Part shown: one piece after another, positions 25,893-32,865 of the stretch
How positions within the stretch are numbered: the stretch's first letter is position 1
Layout: each line of letters begins with the position of its first letter
NCBI RefSeq assembly: GCF_014193285.1
Contig: NZ_JACHZE010000006.1
Span: 240,165-304,164 of the forward strand
Source: Atlantibacter sp. RC6
GTDB taxonomy: Bacteria; Pseudomonadota; Gammaproteobacteria; Enterobacterales; Enterobacteriaceae
DNA: 64,000 nt
Direction: 5' to 3'
Program-made: the position numbers and the translations under genes
The notes under the pieces: generated by a model
What the model saw: only the letters and a program-made list of their open reading frames with translations
What the model was told of the DNA's origin: nothing
Databases searched by the model: none

Positions 25893-25921
25893 AAAAAAGC
25901 CACCAGCGGATGCCAGGGGCT
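25893..25921 (-). terminator. Terminator before metallopeptidase gene
   Basis: Imperfect hairpin AGCC-ACCAG / CTGG-GGCT followed leftward by six U. It lies between the gene at 25975 and the metallopeptidase. Confidence 0.65.
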
Positions 25922-25974
25922 TATTTATGAGTAGTGCGTAGTAAAAATGAATCCTGATAATAATTTAAAAAACG

Positions 25975-26235
25975 TTAATTTTCTTGTTTGAGCTTATAAG
26001 GATTAATAAATTTCTTTTTAAAATCCTGAAACGAAACCTCATCCACAAAGTGTCCGGCTAAAATGATTTTCATTCGGCCATTTGCATCAATCCCACCTAT
26101 CACGCGCATATCAGAATCTTCAAACTTATTGCTGGTGCGGAGATTATCTACGAACATTCTTAACGCTTTATCTTTGCCTGTCACTGAATAGCATTTTCTT
26201 CCTGAGATAAGCGTTTCTTCTTTTCCATCAATCAT
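25975..26235 (-). CDS. Hypothetical phage protein, 86 aa
   Basis: An AT-rich gene, unlike the neighbouring packaging genes, suggesting separate acquisition. The product is a soluble mixed alpha/beta protein (GKEETLISGRKCYSVTGKDKALRMFVDNLRTS ... MRVIGGIDANGRMKIILAGHFVDEVSFQDFKKKFINPYK). AAAGGAGAG precedes the ATG closely. It has a terminator after it, so it forms its own unit between lysis and packaging genes. No family is recognised. Confidence 0.65.
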   Translation of the reverse strand: MIDGKEETLISGRKCYSVTGKDKALRMFVDNLRTSNKFEDSDMRVIGGIDANGRMKIILAGHFVDEVSFQDFKKKFINPYKLKQEN

Positions 26236-26397
26236 CGTCTGCTCTCCTTTTGTAATTGACAGAAAAAGTATTATGCATAATCGTTAGTGCGCTATTAATT
26301 TACAAAGTATCACCCTTCTACTTACACAGGCCTGCCACGAAAGAGATCCAAATAATGAAATCGAAAAAAACTTCACGTAAGCAAGCCTGTTACGCAT

Positions 26398-26421
26398 AAA
26401 AAAGCCCCGCGTCTGCGAGGC
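26398..26421 (-). terminator. Terminator
   Basis: AGCCCCGC-GTCT-GCGAGGCT hairpin with six A on the plus strand (leftward U run), 16 bp past the stop of the gene at 26437. Confidence 0.75.
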
Positions 26422-26436
26422 TAATTTGGCTCAATG

Positions 26437-26688
26437 CTAAAACTTCGAAACGGGCGCAGGCTGATACTTCATAATGGCCCACTCAATATCTGAAAGAGAC
26501 GGCTCGATAACCGGAAATCCAATCCAGTAATTTTTACCACTGAAAGATCGATACTCTAAAATTGAGAAAACGGCTTCGCGATGGCGTTGATCGTTTTCTT
26601 CGGGGGTGTAGTAATAACGATGCGCCCCATCTGCCACTTTTCTTACTTCACCGTTCCAGCCCTCTCCGAAGAGCATAACGTCACGCAT
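26437..26688 (-). CDS. Hypothetical phage protein, 83 aa
   Basis: The product starts RDVMLFGEGWNGEVRKVADGAHRYYYTPEENDQRHREAVFSILEYRSFSGKNYWIGFPVIEPSLSDIEWAIMKYQP. It is aromatic-rich and soluble, with no signal sequence. Similar small proteins occur in other enterobacterial prophages near the lysis or terminase genes, but I cannot assign a role. It forms a single-gene unit with its own terminator. Confidence 0.65.
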   Translation of the reverse strand: MRDVMLFGEGWNGEVRKVADGAHRYYYTPEENDQRHREAVFSILEYRSFSGKNYWIGFPVIEPSLSDIEWAIMKYQPAPVSKF

Positions 26689-26772
26689 AAAGCTTCTCGT
26701 TTGTAGATATCCTTTAACGTCATTATAACAGGGACTCAGTGAATGCCTGCTGTAATGTCCAGCGTGATGGCA

Positions 26773-26795
26773 ATAAAAACCGCCCGTAGGCGGTT
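26773..26795 (-). terminator. Terminator
   Basis: AACCGCC-CGTA-GGCGGTT hairpin with five A on the plus strand; nine bases past the stop of the 47-aa gene at 26804. Confidence 0.75.
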
Positions 26796-26803
26796 AGTTT
26801 TAG

Positions 26804-26947
26804 TTATGGCTGTTTATCACCAGATTCAGGTGCTGAGCCAGTATCGTCTTTCTGGTCTCTACCGGTTTGCCCTGGCTGGTCGTTTTTGACGTTATCAGGA
26901 ACAGGACTGTAATCAGGATGGTCCCCTTCGACTGGGCGATCGGTCAT
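26804..26947 (-). CDS. Small disordered hydrophilic protein, 47 aa
   Basis: A 47-codon frame with a very strong AAAGGAGG 6 nt before the ATG and a terminator directly after it, so it is a complete minimal unit. The product is extremely polar and Pro/Gly/Asp-rich (PVEGDHPDYSPVPDNVKNDQPGQTGRDQKD), with no hydrophobic core, and probably disordered. It lies between the RNA-like repeats and the packaging genes. No family is recognised. Confidence 0.6.
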   Translation of the reverse strand: MTDRPVEGDHPDYSPVPDNVKNDQPGQTGRDQKDDTGSAPESGDKQP

Positions 26948-27120
26948 ACAAACCTCCTTTCTGGTTAGGAAGTCTTAAGTGTAGACAATCGGTGAGCCTT
27001 ATCTGCAGGAAGGGAGATAATCATCTTTAAGCAGATATAAAATAAGTTATAAATTTATTACGGCTTCGCTTATGGGAGATATCTCATATCAGTGCAGCGG
27101 CGCGTTGTTAAGTTTAAAAG

Positions 27121-27187
27121 GTAACGAAATGCATTTGCATACCCTCTGAAGAATCTGGATTTCCTTCCGTCTGAGGGTTTTTTTTCG
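27121..27187 (+). ncRNA. RNA-like repeat unit A1
   Basis: Begins GTAACG, then a small hairpin ATGC-ATTT-GCAT (27130-27141), then ACCCTC ... GAGGGT closing a large loop that contains GGATTTCCT, then eight T. It matches unit A2 in length and in the GTAACG, ATGCATTT-GCAT, GGATTTCCT and CTGAGGG blocks. It is probably a short transcript ending at its own terminator; no promoter of good consensus is visible. Confidence 0.45.
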
Positions 27188-27226
27188 AAACCATTTCATT
27201 AAACTAGGATTTTTCCCAATCAACCT

Positions 27227-27388
27227 GCTTACGCTTGTTAACTAAAAGTTAACAACCATAATCAGGTTTCCTGCCACGACAGGAGTTGAAGAACCAACGT
27301 AAGATCCTTGCCATTGAGAAAAGAATAAGAGTACGAAGTACTGTCAGCTCTACTCCGACTCGCCCTCCTACCCGAGGGCTTTTTTTTG
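27227..27388 (+). ncRNA. RNA-like repeat unit B1
   Basis: Begins GCTTACGCTTGTTAAC, contains a hairpin with TTCCTGCC...CAGGA, a second hairpin AGTAC-GAA-GTACT (27329-27341), and ends in GCCCTC-CTACCC-GAGGGC plus eight T. The start, TTCCTGCC block and terminator are shared with B2 at the same spacing. On the opposite strand a frame from ATG at 27314 encodes a 21-residue peptide (RWFFNSCRGRKPDYGC) that aligns in frame with B2. Confidence 0.45.
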
Positions 27389-27448
27389 ACCTGAGTAAAT
27401 CCGCATACTTAAACATCGCTCAAGCGTGATATTTCGTCAAAAATTACC

Positions 27449-27607
27449 GCTTACGCTTGTTAACATGATTAATCCGTCCATACTCAGCCTTCCTGCCGCA
27501 CCAGGGGAGGAAGTACTGTTTGACCCTTTTATTTATTGAAAAATAAAAAGTGCGGAATGCACACGCCAGACAATCCCTCTCGCCCTCTTGATGAGGGCAT
27601 TTTTTTG
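27449..27607 (+). ncRNA. RNA-like repeat unit B2
   Basis: Shares the 16-bp start GCTTACGCTTGTTAAC with B1, the TTCCTGCC block, a hairpin GTGC-GGAAT-GCAC at the position of B1's AGTAC hairpin, and the terminator GCCCTC-TTGAT-GAGGGC followed by seven T. The opposite strand reads QYFLPWCGRKAEYGRINHVNKRKR in the frame homologous to B1, but the start position is ATA instead of ATG. It could be RNA-coding, a decayed short gene, or both. Confidence 0.45.
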
Positions 27608-27721
27608 CATCAGAGGTGCTGGTTTGAGGGCAAATATAAGCCTGCAACTTTCAAACCCACCTCTTCAAAATTTATTCTTATTCCCGTTTCGTTTCCCACA
27701 AGAATCAATATAGTGGGCGCT

Positions 27722-27787
27722 GTAACGTTTGAATGCATTTTGCATCTCTCAGGAACAGACGGATTTCCTGTTCCTGAGGGTCTTTTT
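27722..27787 (+). ncRNA. RNA-like repeat unit A2
   Basis: Begins GTAACG, hairpin ATGC-ATTTT-GCAT, then CTCAGGAACAG / CTGTTCCTGAG around a loop containing GGATTTCCT, then GGGTCTTTTT. It pairs with A1 as a second copy. It ends 19 bp before the Rz1 stop on the other strand, so it is convergent with the lysis operon. Confidence 0.45.
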
Positions 27788-27805
27788 CATCATAGCTCCG
27801 TTACC

Positions 27806-28045
27806 CTACTTCACAGCGTTATACCAGGCCTGCCAGCGATATGTGTTGATCCGCAGCTGGCGCAGGCACCCGGCGGTCTCGATGTCTGCCTGCAAATCCT
27901 CATCGCTGTTTGTCCCAGCATTACTTGCCCTGCACGGTTCCTGCATCAAATCCGCTGATGGCGTTGGCAGCGTCGATCGCACGCTGGCGCAGCCGCACAG
28001 ACTCATCATCAAAATCACACCTGGTACGATCCGGAGACTGAACAT
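27806..28045 (-). CDS. Rz1: Rz1 outer-membrane spanin lipoprotein
   Basis: A 79-aa frame in a different register, starting inside Rz and extending past it. It has a lipoprotein signal with lipobox LCGC (LMMSLCGCASVRS) and a short mature part. Together with Rz it forms the spanin complex that fuses inner and outer membranes in the last step of lysis. The out-of-frame overlapping Rz/Rz1 pair is the classic lambda arrangement. Confidence 0.85.
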   Translation of the reverse strand: MFSLRIVPGVILMMSLCGCASVRSTLPTPSADLMQEPCRASNAGTNSDEDLQADIETAGCLRQLRINTYRWQAWYNAVK

Positions 28046-28271
28046 ATTTCACCACGTCGCGGTTTATGGTCCGGTAAATCACCTTCGCTTCGGCACTGGC
28101 CACCGCGGCTTTCTCTTCAACGGGCTGAATGGCTTTCTCGGCCTTATCTTTCTTGTCCGCTGCCAGCGCGTTAATGTGATCGGCGTGCGCATTCCATCCA
28201 GAACGCCAGGCAATAAGCGCAGTGGTGGAGATAGCGACCACCAGCGCCAGCAAAGCATATCGCCATTTCAT
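27921..28271 (-). CDS. Rz: Rz inner-membrane spanin
   Basis: 116 aa with one N-terminal membrane segment (YALLALVVAISTTALIAW) and a periplasmic coiled coil rich in Ala/Glu/Lys (ALAADKKDKAEKAIQPVEEKAAVASAEAKVIYRTINRDVVKYV). The start overlaps the endolysin stop by 4 bp (ATGA). It contacts Rz1 in the periplasm to disrupt the outer membrane. Confidence 0.88.
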   Translation of the reverse strand: MKWRYALLALVVAISTTALIAWRSGWNAHADHINALAADKKDKAEKAIQPVEEKAAVASAEAKVIYRTINRDVVKYVQSPDRTRCDFDDESVRLRQRAIDAANAISGFDAGTVQGK

Positions 28272-28894
28272 ACCAGCGCACTCCGCGCCCGGTTGTAACG
28301 CTGACGCCGGTCATCAATGCCGTTCTGACCACCATTGATAATCTGCGTGACGCGGGTCAGATCGCCAGAGTAAAGCAGGCAGCCGCGTGTGGCATAGAAC
28401 CATGCTGCCGAACGCGCAGCGTTACGCTCCTGCTCCAGCAGCTCAGGGCTGGTGACCAGGTCGAGTTTCAGCGCGGTACCGCATTTTGTGTAATTTGACT
28501 GGCCGGTGATCTGAATCAGGCCGCGGCCGCGATATTTCCAGCCATCACCAGCTGCTTTGTTGCCCAGGCGTTTGCTGTATACCAGATTGGCGATGGCGCG
28601 CTGGCGCTCCAGCGGTAACACCTTTTCATGCGAGCGACGGCCCAGCGCGTTTGCCTGGTCCTGAGTAAGTCGCCCGGCACGGACGAAATCGGCGAGGCCT
28701 GCCACGCTGTAGTTCATGCTCTCCACCAGCCGGGAGAAACTCACGGACTCGTGTCCGGTCTGGGCGATAAACATCGCCTGATCAGTCGGTGCAGTGATGC
28801 CGAATTCTTTCATCGCCGCATCGATGTGCGGAAACCAGCGCGCAGCTAATCCGGCGCTTATACCAGCCGCCTGCTGAAATTGTGATTGTTTCAT
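28268..28894 (-). CDS. Endolysin, GH19 chitinase-type
   Basis: 208 aa; the start at 28894 overlaps the holin stop (ATGA). The glycoside hydrolase family 19 signature is clear: QTGHESVSFSRLVESMNY with the catalytic Glu pair, and YRGRGLIQITGQSNYTKCG. It hydrolyses peptidoglycan glycan strands. No signal peptide is present, so release depends on the holin. The C-terminus (TQIINGGQNGIDDRRQRYNRARSAL) is typical. Confidence 0.92.
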   Translation of the reverse strand: MKQSQFQQAAGISAGLAARWFPHIDAAMKEFGITAPTDQAMFIAQTGHESVSFSRLVESMNYSVAGLADFVRAGRLTQDQANALGRRSHEKVLPLERQRAIANLVYSKRLGNKAAGDGWKYRGRGLIQITGQSNYTKCGTALKLDLVTSPELLEQERNAARSAAWFYATRGCLLYSGDLTRVTQIINGGQNGIDDRRQRYNRARSALV

Positions 28895-29175
28895 TCCGGC
28901 CTCAGTACATGGAAGATACGCGCGACGTTGCCCCGGGCTCGGAACACGGCGGCGCAGATAATCAGGTTGATTGTCACGGTTGCCCAGTGGGTATGCAGGT
29001 AGGAGTCGAAGAGGTACCGGAACGGCACCGATGCATACGCGATAATAATCAGGTAGGCCAGCCATGACGCCCACGGGTTATGTCGCCCGCCGGGCTTGCG
29101 GAACATCATCAGGCGCAGAACGATGGCGGCACAGGCCGCTACGTTGGTCAGCACCAGCGGATCGTTAGTTACCAT
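28891..29175 (-). CDS. Holin (three-TM, Phage_holin_3-type)
   Basis: 94 aa with three hydrophobic segments (VLTNVAACAAIVLRLMMF, SWLAYLIIIAYASVPF, WATVTINLIICAAVF). Size and topology match phage holin family 3. It overlaps the endolysin by 4 bp and the upstream membrane protein by 11 bp. It forms the membrane lesions that release the endolysin at a set time. Confidence 0.85.
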   Translation of the reverse strand: MVTNDPLVLTNVAACAAIVLRLMMFRKPGGRHNPWASWLAYLIIIAYASVPFRYLFDSYLHTHWATVTINLIICAAVFRARGNVARIFHVLRPE

Positions 29176-29542
29176 TGGTTCCCCCTCTCCAGCGTGCCAG
29201 CAGCTTTAGCGGGTCCTGTTCACTGAAAAATGTCAGGGTCTTGATGGCGACGGCAGACAAAATCACCGCGCCTAAAGCATCCAGCGGTTTATCGGCATAG
29301 CCGGTTATGCTCGCCAGCCACGAACCCACCAGCCCGGATCCATAGACACCAGCAAAATACGACACGACGAAATAAGCGGAACGGCGAAAAATCGTCAGGT
29401 CGGCAGCGGTGGCCACGTAGAAAACAGCCCCGGCAAAAGCGCCGAACACCACGCCGTAATCCGTGCCGGTAAGCAGTCCATAAATGCTCGCGCCGGTCAG
29501 CGCGCTACCGGCGGCTGCAGTACCGGAAAAAGGTTCGGACAT
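29165..29542 (-). CDS. Second holin-like membrane protein
   Basis: 125 aa, Gly/Ala-rich with several hydrophobic segments (YGVVFGAFAGAVFYVATAADL, AYFVVSYFAGVYGSGLVGSWLASI, LGAVILSAVAIKTLTFF) and a basic C-terminus. It is the first gene of the lysis cassette and overlaps the holin. Enterobacterial prophages often carry such a pair of putative holins; which is the holin and which an antiholin cannot be told. Confidence 0.7.
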   Translation of the reverse strand: MSEPFSGTAAAGSALTGASIYGLLTGTDYGVVFGAFAGAVFYVATAADLTIFRRSAYFVVSYFAGVYGSGLVGSWLASITGYADKPLDALGAVILSAVAIKTLTFFSEQDPLKLLARWRGGTNGN

Positions 29543-29584
29543 TACGCCCCCTCTAGTGTGTGAGTCCTCTCAGGAATGAGGGGA

Positions 29585-29612
29585 AATAAAAAAGGCCCAC
29601 CGAGGTGGGCCT
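29585..29612 (-). terminator. Terminator ahead of lysis cassette
   Basis: AGGCCCAC-CGAG-GTGGGCCT with six A on the plus strand. Any leftward transcript must pass it to express lysis genes, consistent with Q-dependent antitermination. Confidence 0.8.
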
Positions 29613-29635
29613 GAATTCAGATTAGTTCCGGGACG

Positions 29636-29896
29636 CTAATGCAGCATATCGCGCTTAATAACTTCTTCCGGAAGAGGCGTTGCCGCAAGGTTGGGAAGAT
29701 CCGCCTGGGCAAACTCAAGCTGGATAAAGCGTAACTCTGACATACGTACTTCGGCTCCATTCATGTACCTTGCATACCGGGTACCCTCAGAGTCTGTTAC
29801 GTCAGAGACCAGTACTGGATAAAGTTTTTCCAATCCGGATGGCTGGATGTGCTTGATAAGCATCGGGATTGGATAGAAGGTACGGGAAGTTCGCAT
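29636..29896 (-). CDS. Hypothetical protein at start of late region, 86 aa
   Basis: The first open frame downstream of the late leader. The start at 29896 (MRTSRTFYPIPMLIKHIQ) is chosen over a GTG 39 bp upstream because CAGG lies at suitable distance; both are possible. The product seems soluble: GLEKLYPVLVSDVTDSEGTRYARYMNGAEVRMSELRFIQLEFAQADLPNL. Not recognised. It is followed by a terminator, so it would be the only protein of the first late transcript segment. Confidence 0.6.
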   Translation of the reverse strand: MRTSRTFYPIPMLIKHIQPSGLEKLYPVLVSDVTDSEGTRYARYMNGAEVRMSELRFIQLEFAQADLPNLAATPLPEEVIKRDMLH

Positions 29897-30135
29897 TGGA
29901 ATGCCTGATAAAGGATAGGTACCTGAGCCTAGCACTTACCCCATGAATAGATAGTTTTTATCTATAAAAACTTATCAATTAATAAGAATTACCTAAATAA
30001 AAAATTTTTATCAAATTTTACGAAATTATGCTGCTCGAAAAGCAACCGAGCTGATAGTCATAAACGCTCGCGTGGATCAAAGCCCTGGATGCACTGCAGA
30101 AAAACCCCTCTCTGATATTTCTGCGCCATCAGCAC

Positions 30136-30166
30136 ATAAAAAAAGACCTGCTCGGACGAACAGGTC
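30136..30166 (-). terminator. Strong terminator in late leader
   Basis: GACCTG (30145-30150) pairs with CAGGTC (30161-30166), followed leftward by seven U. Probable tR'-like site to be bypassed by Q. Confidence 0.8.
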
Positions 30167-30477
30167 ATATCAGGTAGAACATCTCTCGACGGCGCCAGGT
30201 GCCTCCCGGTGAAACGCTGACTGGATGCATCGTTTCGCATGCTTAATCAATTACAGATTATCCAGTAATGCCCCTCCGCTCAGGGGGATTCGCCATCATT
30301 TTTTTATTTTAATGACTGTCAAAGAATGCTCTTTAATCGTAGTGCCCGCTTCGATGATTTCAACTCTGATAGTTCATATTTAGCCACTCTGCAGACATGA
30401 TCACAAACCGGCAATATGTGTTCCGCGTCACTCCCCGCACTTTGTCTTATTAGCGTAGGGAGTCGAGTCCATAAAGT

Positions 30478-30501
30478 AAAAAACCCCGCCGCAGCGAGGT
30501 T
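30478..30501 (-). terminator. Terminator just past Q
   Basis: AACCCCGCC-GCA-GCGAGGTT with six A on the plus strand; imperfect stem. It ends the early/nin transcript after Q or forms the first attenuator of the late leader. Confidence 0.65.
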
Positions 30502-30585
30502 CTTAATCTGGTTAACGTCACGGGCGTAATATCCCATCGTTGAGACGAGATTAGCCAAATTCCGCCACGTTTGCAATATGCTAAT

Positions 30586-31383
30586 TTAATGCGTCACCCT
30601 GCTTAAAACACTTTGTGCGAGCGATTCCTCAATGTGACACTGCTCAACGAGTCGATCGAACAACAATTTATAGTTTCGCCGCCAGGTGGTTTCTGTTACT
30701 CCGAGCGCCTTAAATACCTCCGTATCTTTAAGTCGGGGGAAGCCACGCCCTTTGCATCTGGGGCACTGTTTGTAAACCGGCACCCCCTGTAGCTGTGATT
30801 TCTTTTTATCGAGCACTTCGCCACGTCCACGGCAACGGCATTCGTTCTTCACCTTTCCTTTCCCGTTACAGGGCTGGCAAATCACCCGCACCTGTTCGCG
30901 TACCGGTTTCCACACTTCCCAGTCGGAAGGTGAGATCCCTTTTGTGGTCCTGACCCACTTCGGCGGTTTGCCGTCAGGCCAGGTAACCTTGTTGGTAAAG
31001 ACTTCTGCGTCAATAAAGCCCTCCCCAGCACAGCTCTGGCATGTCACCAGGCTTGCCGCGCTCAGTGAATAGTCGCGGAACACGAAGCTGGCCAGAATTC
31101 GCAGGAAGTTTTCTCGATCTGCTGCAGTCATTTTCTGAAGTGACTGGTTACGGCTGGCGCGCCGTTCTGCCAATCGGGTTAAGAACGCAATGATGTTATC
31201 CGGTGCCAGCACCCCGGCTTTAGCCAGATACAGCTCGATACCGACAGATGCTTTTGAATTCGCCAGGCCCAGCGCTGCCATTACATCGGTTATTGAAAGT
31301 GTGTCGCCGCCAGTCCCACATGAAACGGTGCCGGGAACCATTGATTTCGGCGCAAAGTACTTCGGTAATGATTTCAGCTTCAT
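30586..31383 (-). CDS. Q: Late antitermination protein Q (phi80/82 type)
   Basis: 265 aa. It contains DnaJ-like zinc knuckles: CQSCAGEG, CQPCNGKGK, CRCRGRGE, CPRCKGRG, in the centre to C-terminal part, and a helix-turn-helix-like end (FKALGVTETTWRRNYKLLFDRLVEQC). This is the larger antiterminator class of phages 80 and 82. It binds at the late promoter and modifies RNA polymerase to pass the leader terminators. It is coupled (ATGA) to ylcG. Confidence 0.9.
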   Translation of the reverse strand: MKLKSLPKYFAPKSMVPGTVSCGTGGDTLSITDVMAALGLANSKASVGIELYLAKAGVLAPDNIIAFLTRLAERRASRNQSLQKMTAADRENFLRILASFVFRDYSLSAASLVTCQSCAGEGFIDAEVFTNKVTWPDGKPPKWVRTTKGISPSDWEVWKPVREQVRVICQPCNGKGKVKNECRCRGRGEVLDKKKSQLQGVPVYKQCPRCKGRGFPRLKDTEVFKALGVTETTWRRNYKLLFDRLVEQCHIEESLAQSVLSRVTH

Positions 31384-31520
31384 CCGGCAATCCTCATTGC
31401 TGTTTTAATGTAATTTCTCAATATGCGGTAATCCGTCACAACCGATCCGCGAAAGCGGTAAATTCTCAGGCGCTGCCAGCGGAGGCGGATAACGTCTGTT
31501 TTGTAATTTTCTCTGTTCAC
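31380..31520 (-). CDS. ylcG: YlcG-like small phage protein, 46 aa
   Basis: A GTG-started frame (AGAGG 7 nt upstream) of exactly the length of E. coli DLP12 YlcG. The core RLRWQRLRIYRFRGSVV and TDYRILRNYIKTA aligns with YlcG's LRHRWGRLRLYRFPGSVLTDYRILKNYAKT as I know it. It overlaps the preceding gene (GTGA) and Q (ATGA), so all three are translationally coupled. In DLP12 ylcG also precedes the antiterminator. Function unknown. Confidence 0.8.
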   Translation of the reverse strand: MNRENYKTDVIRLRWQRLRIYRFRGSVVTDYRILRNYIKTAMRIAG

Positions 31521-31612
31521 CGTTTTCCCTCTCTCGTTGTGAACCAGTCCCGTACGTACCCGAGCGCCAGCAGGACCGCCCAGCCAATTTGATAGATGTT
31601 GTCTGTAGTCAT
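31517..31612 (-). CDS. Small membrane-associated protein, 31 aa
   Basis: A 31-codon frame linked by ATGA to NinG upstream and by GTGA to ylcG downstream. The product (TTDNIYQIGWAVLLALGYVRD plus a basic WFTTREGKR tail) has one short hydrophobic helix. The tight four-base overlaps on both sides are the main evidence that it is translated. No known family. Confidence 0.55.
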   Translation of the reverse strand: MTTDNIYQIGWAVLLALGYVRDWFTTREGKR

Positions 31613-32223
31613 GCGGGATTTTCCTGTTTCAGTGCACGAAGATTTGCCCTGGCATCGGCGCGGATACCGTCCAGTTCTTCGCGGGTGTATCGGTGGGTTA
31701 TGTTGTTGCTTTCGAGTGCCAACACACGCTCCTCGCCGATCAGTTCAACCAGCGCGGCGCGGTAGGCTTCGATATTCCCTGATTTGTGAACATTACAGGC
31801 GTGGCACTGAAGCCAGATATTGTCGGGATTGAACCGGAGTTGTGGGGCGGCGGCTGTTGTTCGGTAGTGCCCGGCGTGCCCGGCGTGCCAGGCGAACGCT
31901 TTTTTCGTGCCGCAGGAGATGCATCCATGCCCGGAGGCCAGAAGCATTTCACGACGCCAGTCATTGACCGCGCGCTGGGTTACCTGTACCCAGTGACGGA
32001 TCGGCTTCAACTCTTTACGGCGTTCAGCGCGGCGCTGGCGGTCGGCCTTTTCCTCCCGGTACTTCTCTTTGATTTCAGCTGCCGTATCCTTCACTTTCTG
32101 CCTGGCGCGCAGCTCCAGCGCGTAGATAGCGCCGTGCTCAGGGCTGCACCACCAGATGTTTGGGTATTGCGGGTGAAACCATTCCCCGCAGGTTTTGCAT
32201 TTTCGACGAGGTTTTTTAGCCAT
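31609..32223 (-). CDS. ninG: NinG/Rap recombination endonuclease
   Basis: 204 aa from the ATG at 32223 with GGGG 5 nt upstream. An N-terminal zinc knuckle (RRKCKTCGEWFHPQYPNIWWC) and a C-terminal HNH-like fold with SCGTKKAFAWHAGH ... CHACNVHKSG are the NinG family hallmarks. Lambda NinG/Rap resolves recombination joints and aids Red-type recombination, which fits the RecE/RecT genes of this prophage. A 9-bp tandem repeat gives His-Ala-Gly-His-Ala-Gly. Confidence 0.9.
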   Translation of the reverse strand: MAKKPRRKCKTCGEWFHPQYPNIWWCSPEHGAIYALELRARQKVKDTAAEIKEKYREEKADRQRRAERRKELKPIRHWVQVTQRAVNDWRREMLLASGHGCISCGTKKAFAWHAGHAGHYRTTAAAPQLRFNPDNIWLQCHACNVHKSGNIEAYRAALVELIGEERVLALESNNITHRYTREELDGIRADARANLRALKQENPA

Positions 32224-32225
32224 GC

Positions 32226-32828
32226 TCACCCCGCAAAATTCATCAGCTGCGCGGCGGCGTTCTCGGCCTCACGCTGATCGCGAAACACGCGGGACAGGAT
32301 CCAGCGCCAGAGCACATCCAGCGCGGCACGGTAGAGCTGCTGGAACTCTGTCTCGTCCATGCTGGCGAAAGAAATGCTGCGGGGGTGTTTGCGGAGGGTG
32401 CCGTCGGGCAGCTGGATAGTGTCGAAATGCCCGGCCTCGATAGTTACCCAGGCACGATACGCATCGAAAGATTTGCAGAGGCTGATGCCGTTGGTAATGC
32501 GACGGCTGGCCACCTGTTCGAGATATTGCTCAGCGGCATCCATCAGCGCGCTTTCGTTCCCACCGAATGTGGCCAGGTATCTGGCGTAACCATTAACCAG
32601 TTTGCGTTCGTTGGAAGATATCGCGCCGCCAGTCGGTTCCCAGTAATCGAAGCCAAGATTAAGTAACGCGAAGAATTTACGGTGAAAGGCGGGGTTGCGT
32701 ACCTGGCGGAACTCGGCCACCAGGAGAGAGCCAAGCTTGAATTTTTTTTGCAGAATATCGCTGGTCTCCGGCGAAGCGGGGATCAGGATATTTGATGAAT
32801 GTTTGATAAGTTGTAGTTCGTGCGCCAT
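32226..32828 (-). CDS. DUF1367 phage protein
   Basis: 200 aa, starting MAHELQLIKHSSNILIPASPE with GGAGTG 6 nt upstream. The KFKLGSLLVAEFRQVRNPAFHRKFFALLNLGFDYWEP stretch is the DUF1367 hallmark. This family occupies the ninB position in many Enterobacteriaceae prophages and may take part in recombination, but biochemical evidence is lacking. It ends at the NinG ribosome site. Confidence 0.85.
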   Translation of the reverse strand: MAHELQLIKHSSNILIPASPETSDILQKKFKLGSLLVAEFRQVRNPAFHRKFFALLNLGFDYWEPTGGAISSNERKLVNGYARYLATFGGNESALMDAAEQYLEQVASRRITNGISLCKSFDAYRAWVTIEAGHFDTIQLPDGTLRKHPRSISFASMDETEFQQLYRAALDVLWRWILSRVFRDQREAENAAAQLMNFAG

Positions 32829-32865
32829 GGTGTTCACTCCGTGGCGCAGCAGGTTTACCGGCAGT

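Larger units (their letters stand above)
26948..27805. other. Gene-poor segment with four plus-strand terminator units
   Basis: About 860 bp between Rz1 and the 47-aa gene with no convincing long gene. It contains four plus-strand elements, each ending in a rho-independent terminator: two ~66-bp units (A1, A2) and two ~160-bp units (B1, B2), in the order A1-B1-B2-A2. The surrounding late operon runs the other way, so these terminators cannot serve it. The remaining sequence (26948-27120, 27608-27721) is AT-rich with nothing further recognised. Confidence 0.7.
29897..30585 (-). promoter_or_regulatory. Late promoter/leader region between Q and lysis genes
   Basis: About 690 bp without a convincing gene between Q and the first late gene. 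Two leftward terminators (30478-30501 and 30136-30166) lie in it, as expected for a Q-dependent leader that is silent until antitermination. A TTGACA is present on the minus strand at 30317-30322, but no good -10 stands 17 bp after it, so the late promoter is not pinned. 29940-30050 is very AT-rich. Small open frames at 30058-30240 and 30319-30576 are considered fortuitous. Confidence 0.6.

Noticed and set aside
27444..27647. 67-codon minus-strand frame across unit B2
   Set aside because: Its ATG is upstream of the plus-strand terminator hairpin, with no ribosome site. Only the last ~25 codons are shared with B1, so the full frame is not a gene as it stands.
25854..27805. cos site upstream of TerS
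   Set aside because: No recognisable cosN/cosB pattern was seen; packaging type cannot be decided without ends of phage DNA.
30058..30240. 60-codon minus-strand frame in the late leader
   Set aside because: Contains the strong terminator at 30136-30166 and shows no protein-like composition.
30319..30576. 85-codon minus-strand frame after Q
   Set aside because: It spans a terminator hairpin at 30478-30501, has no ribosome site and lies where the late leader is expected.
31405..31587. 60-codon frame over ylcG
   Set aside because: Out of frame with the YlcG match and the 31-aa coupled gene; no ribosome site.
31861..31892. Short GGCGTGCCC tandem repeat in ninG
   Set aside because: Two or three 9-bp units that keep the frame; common slippage product with no sign of function.
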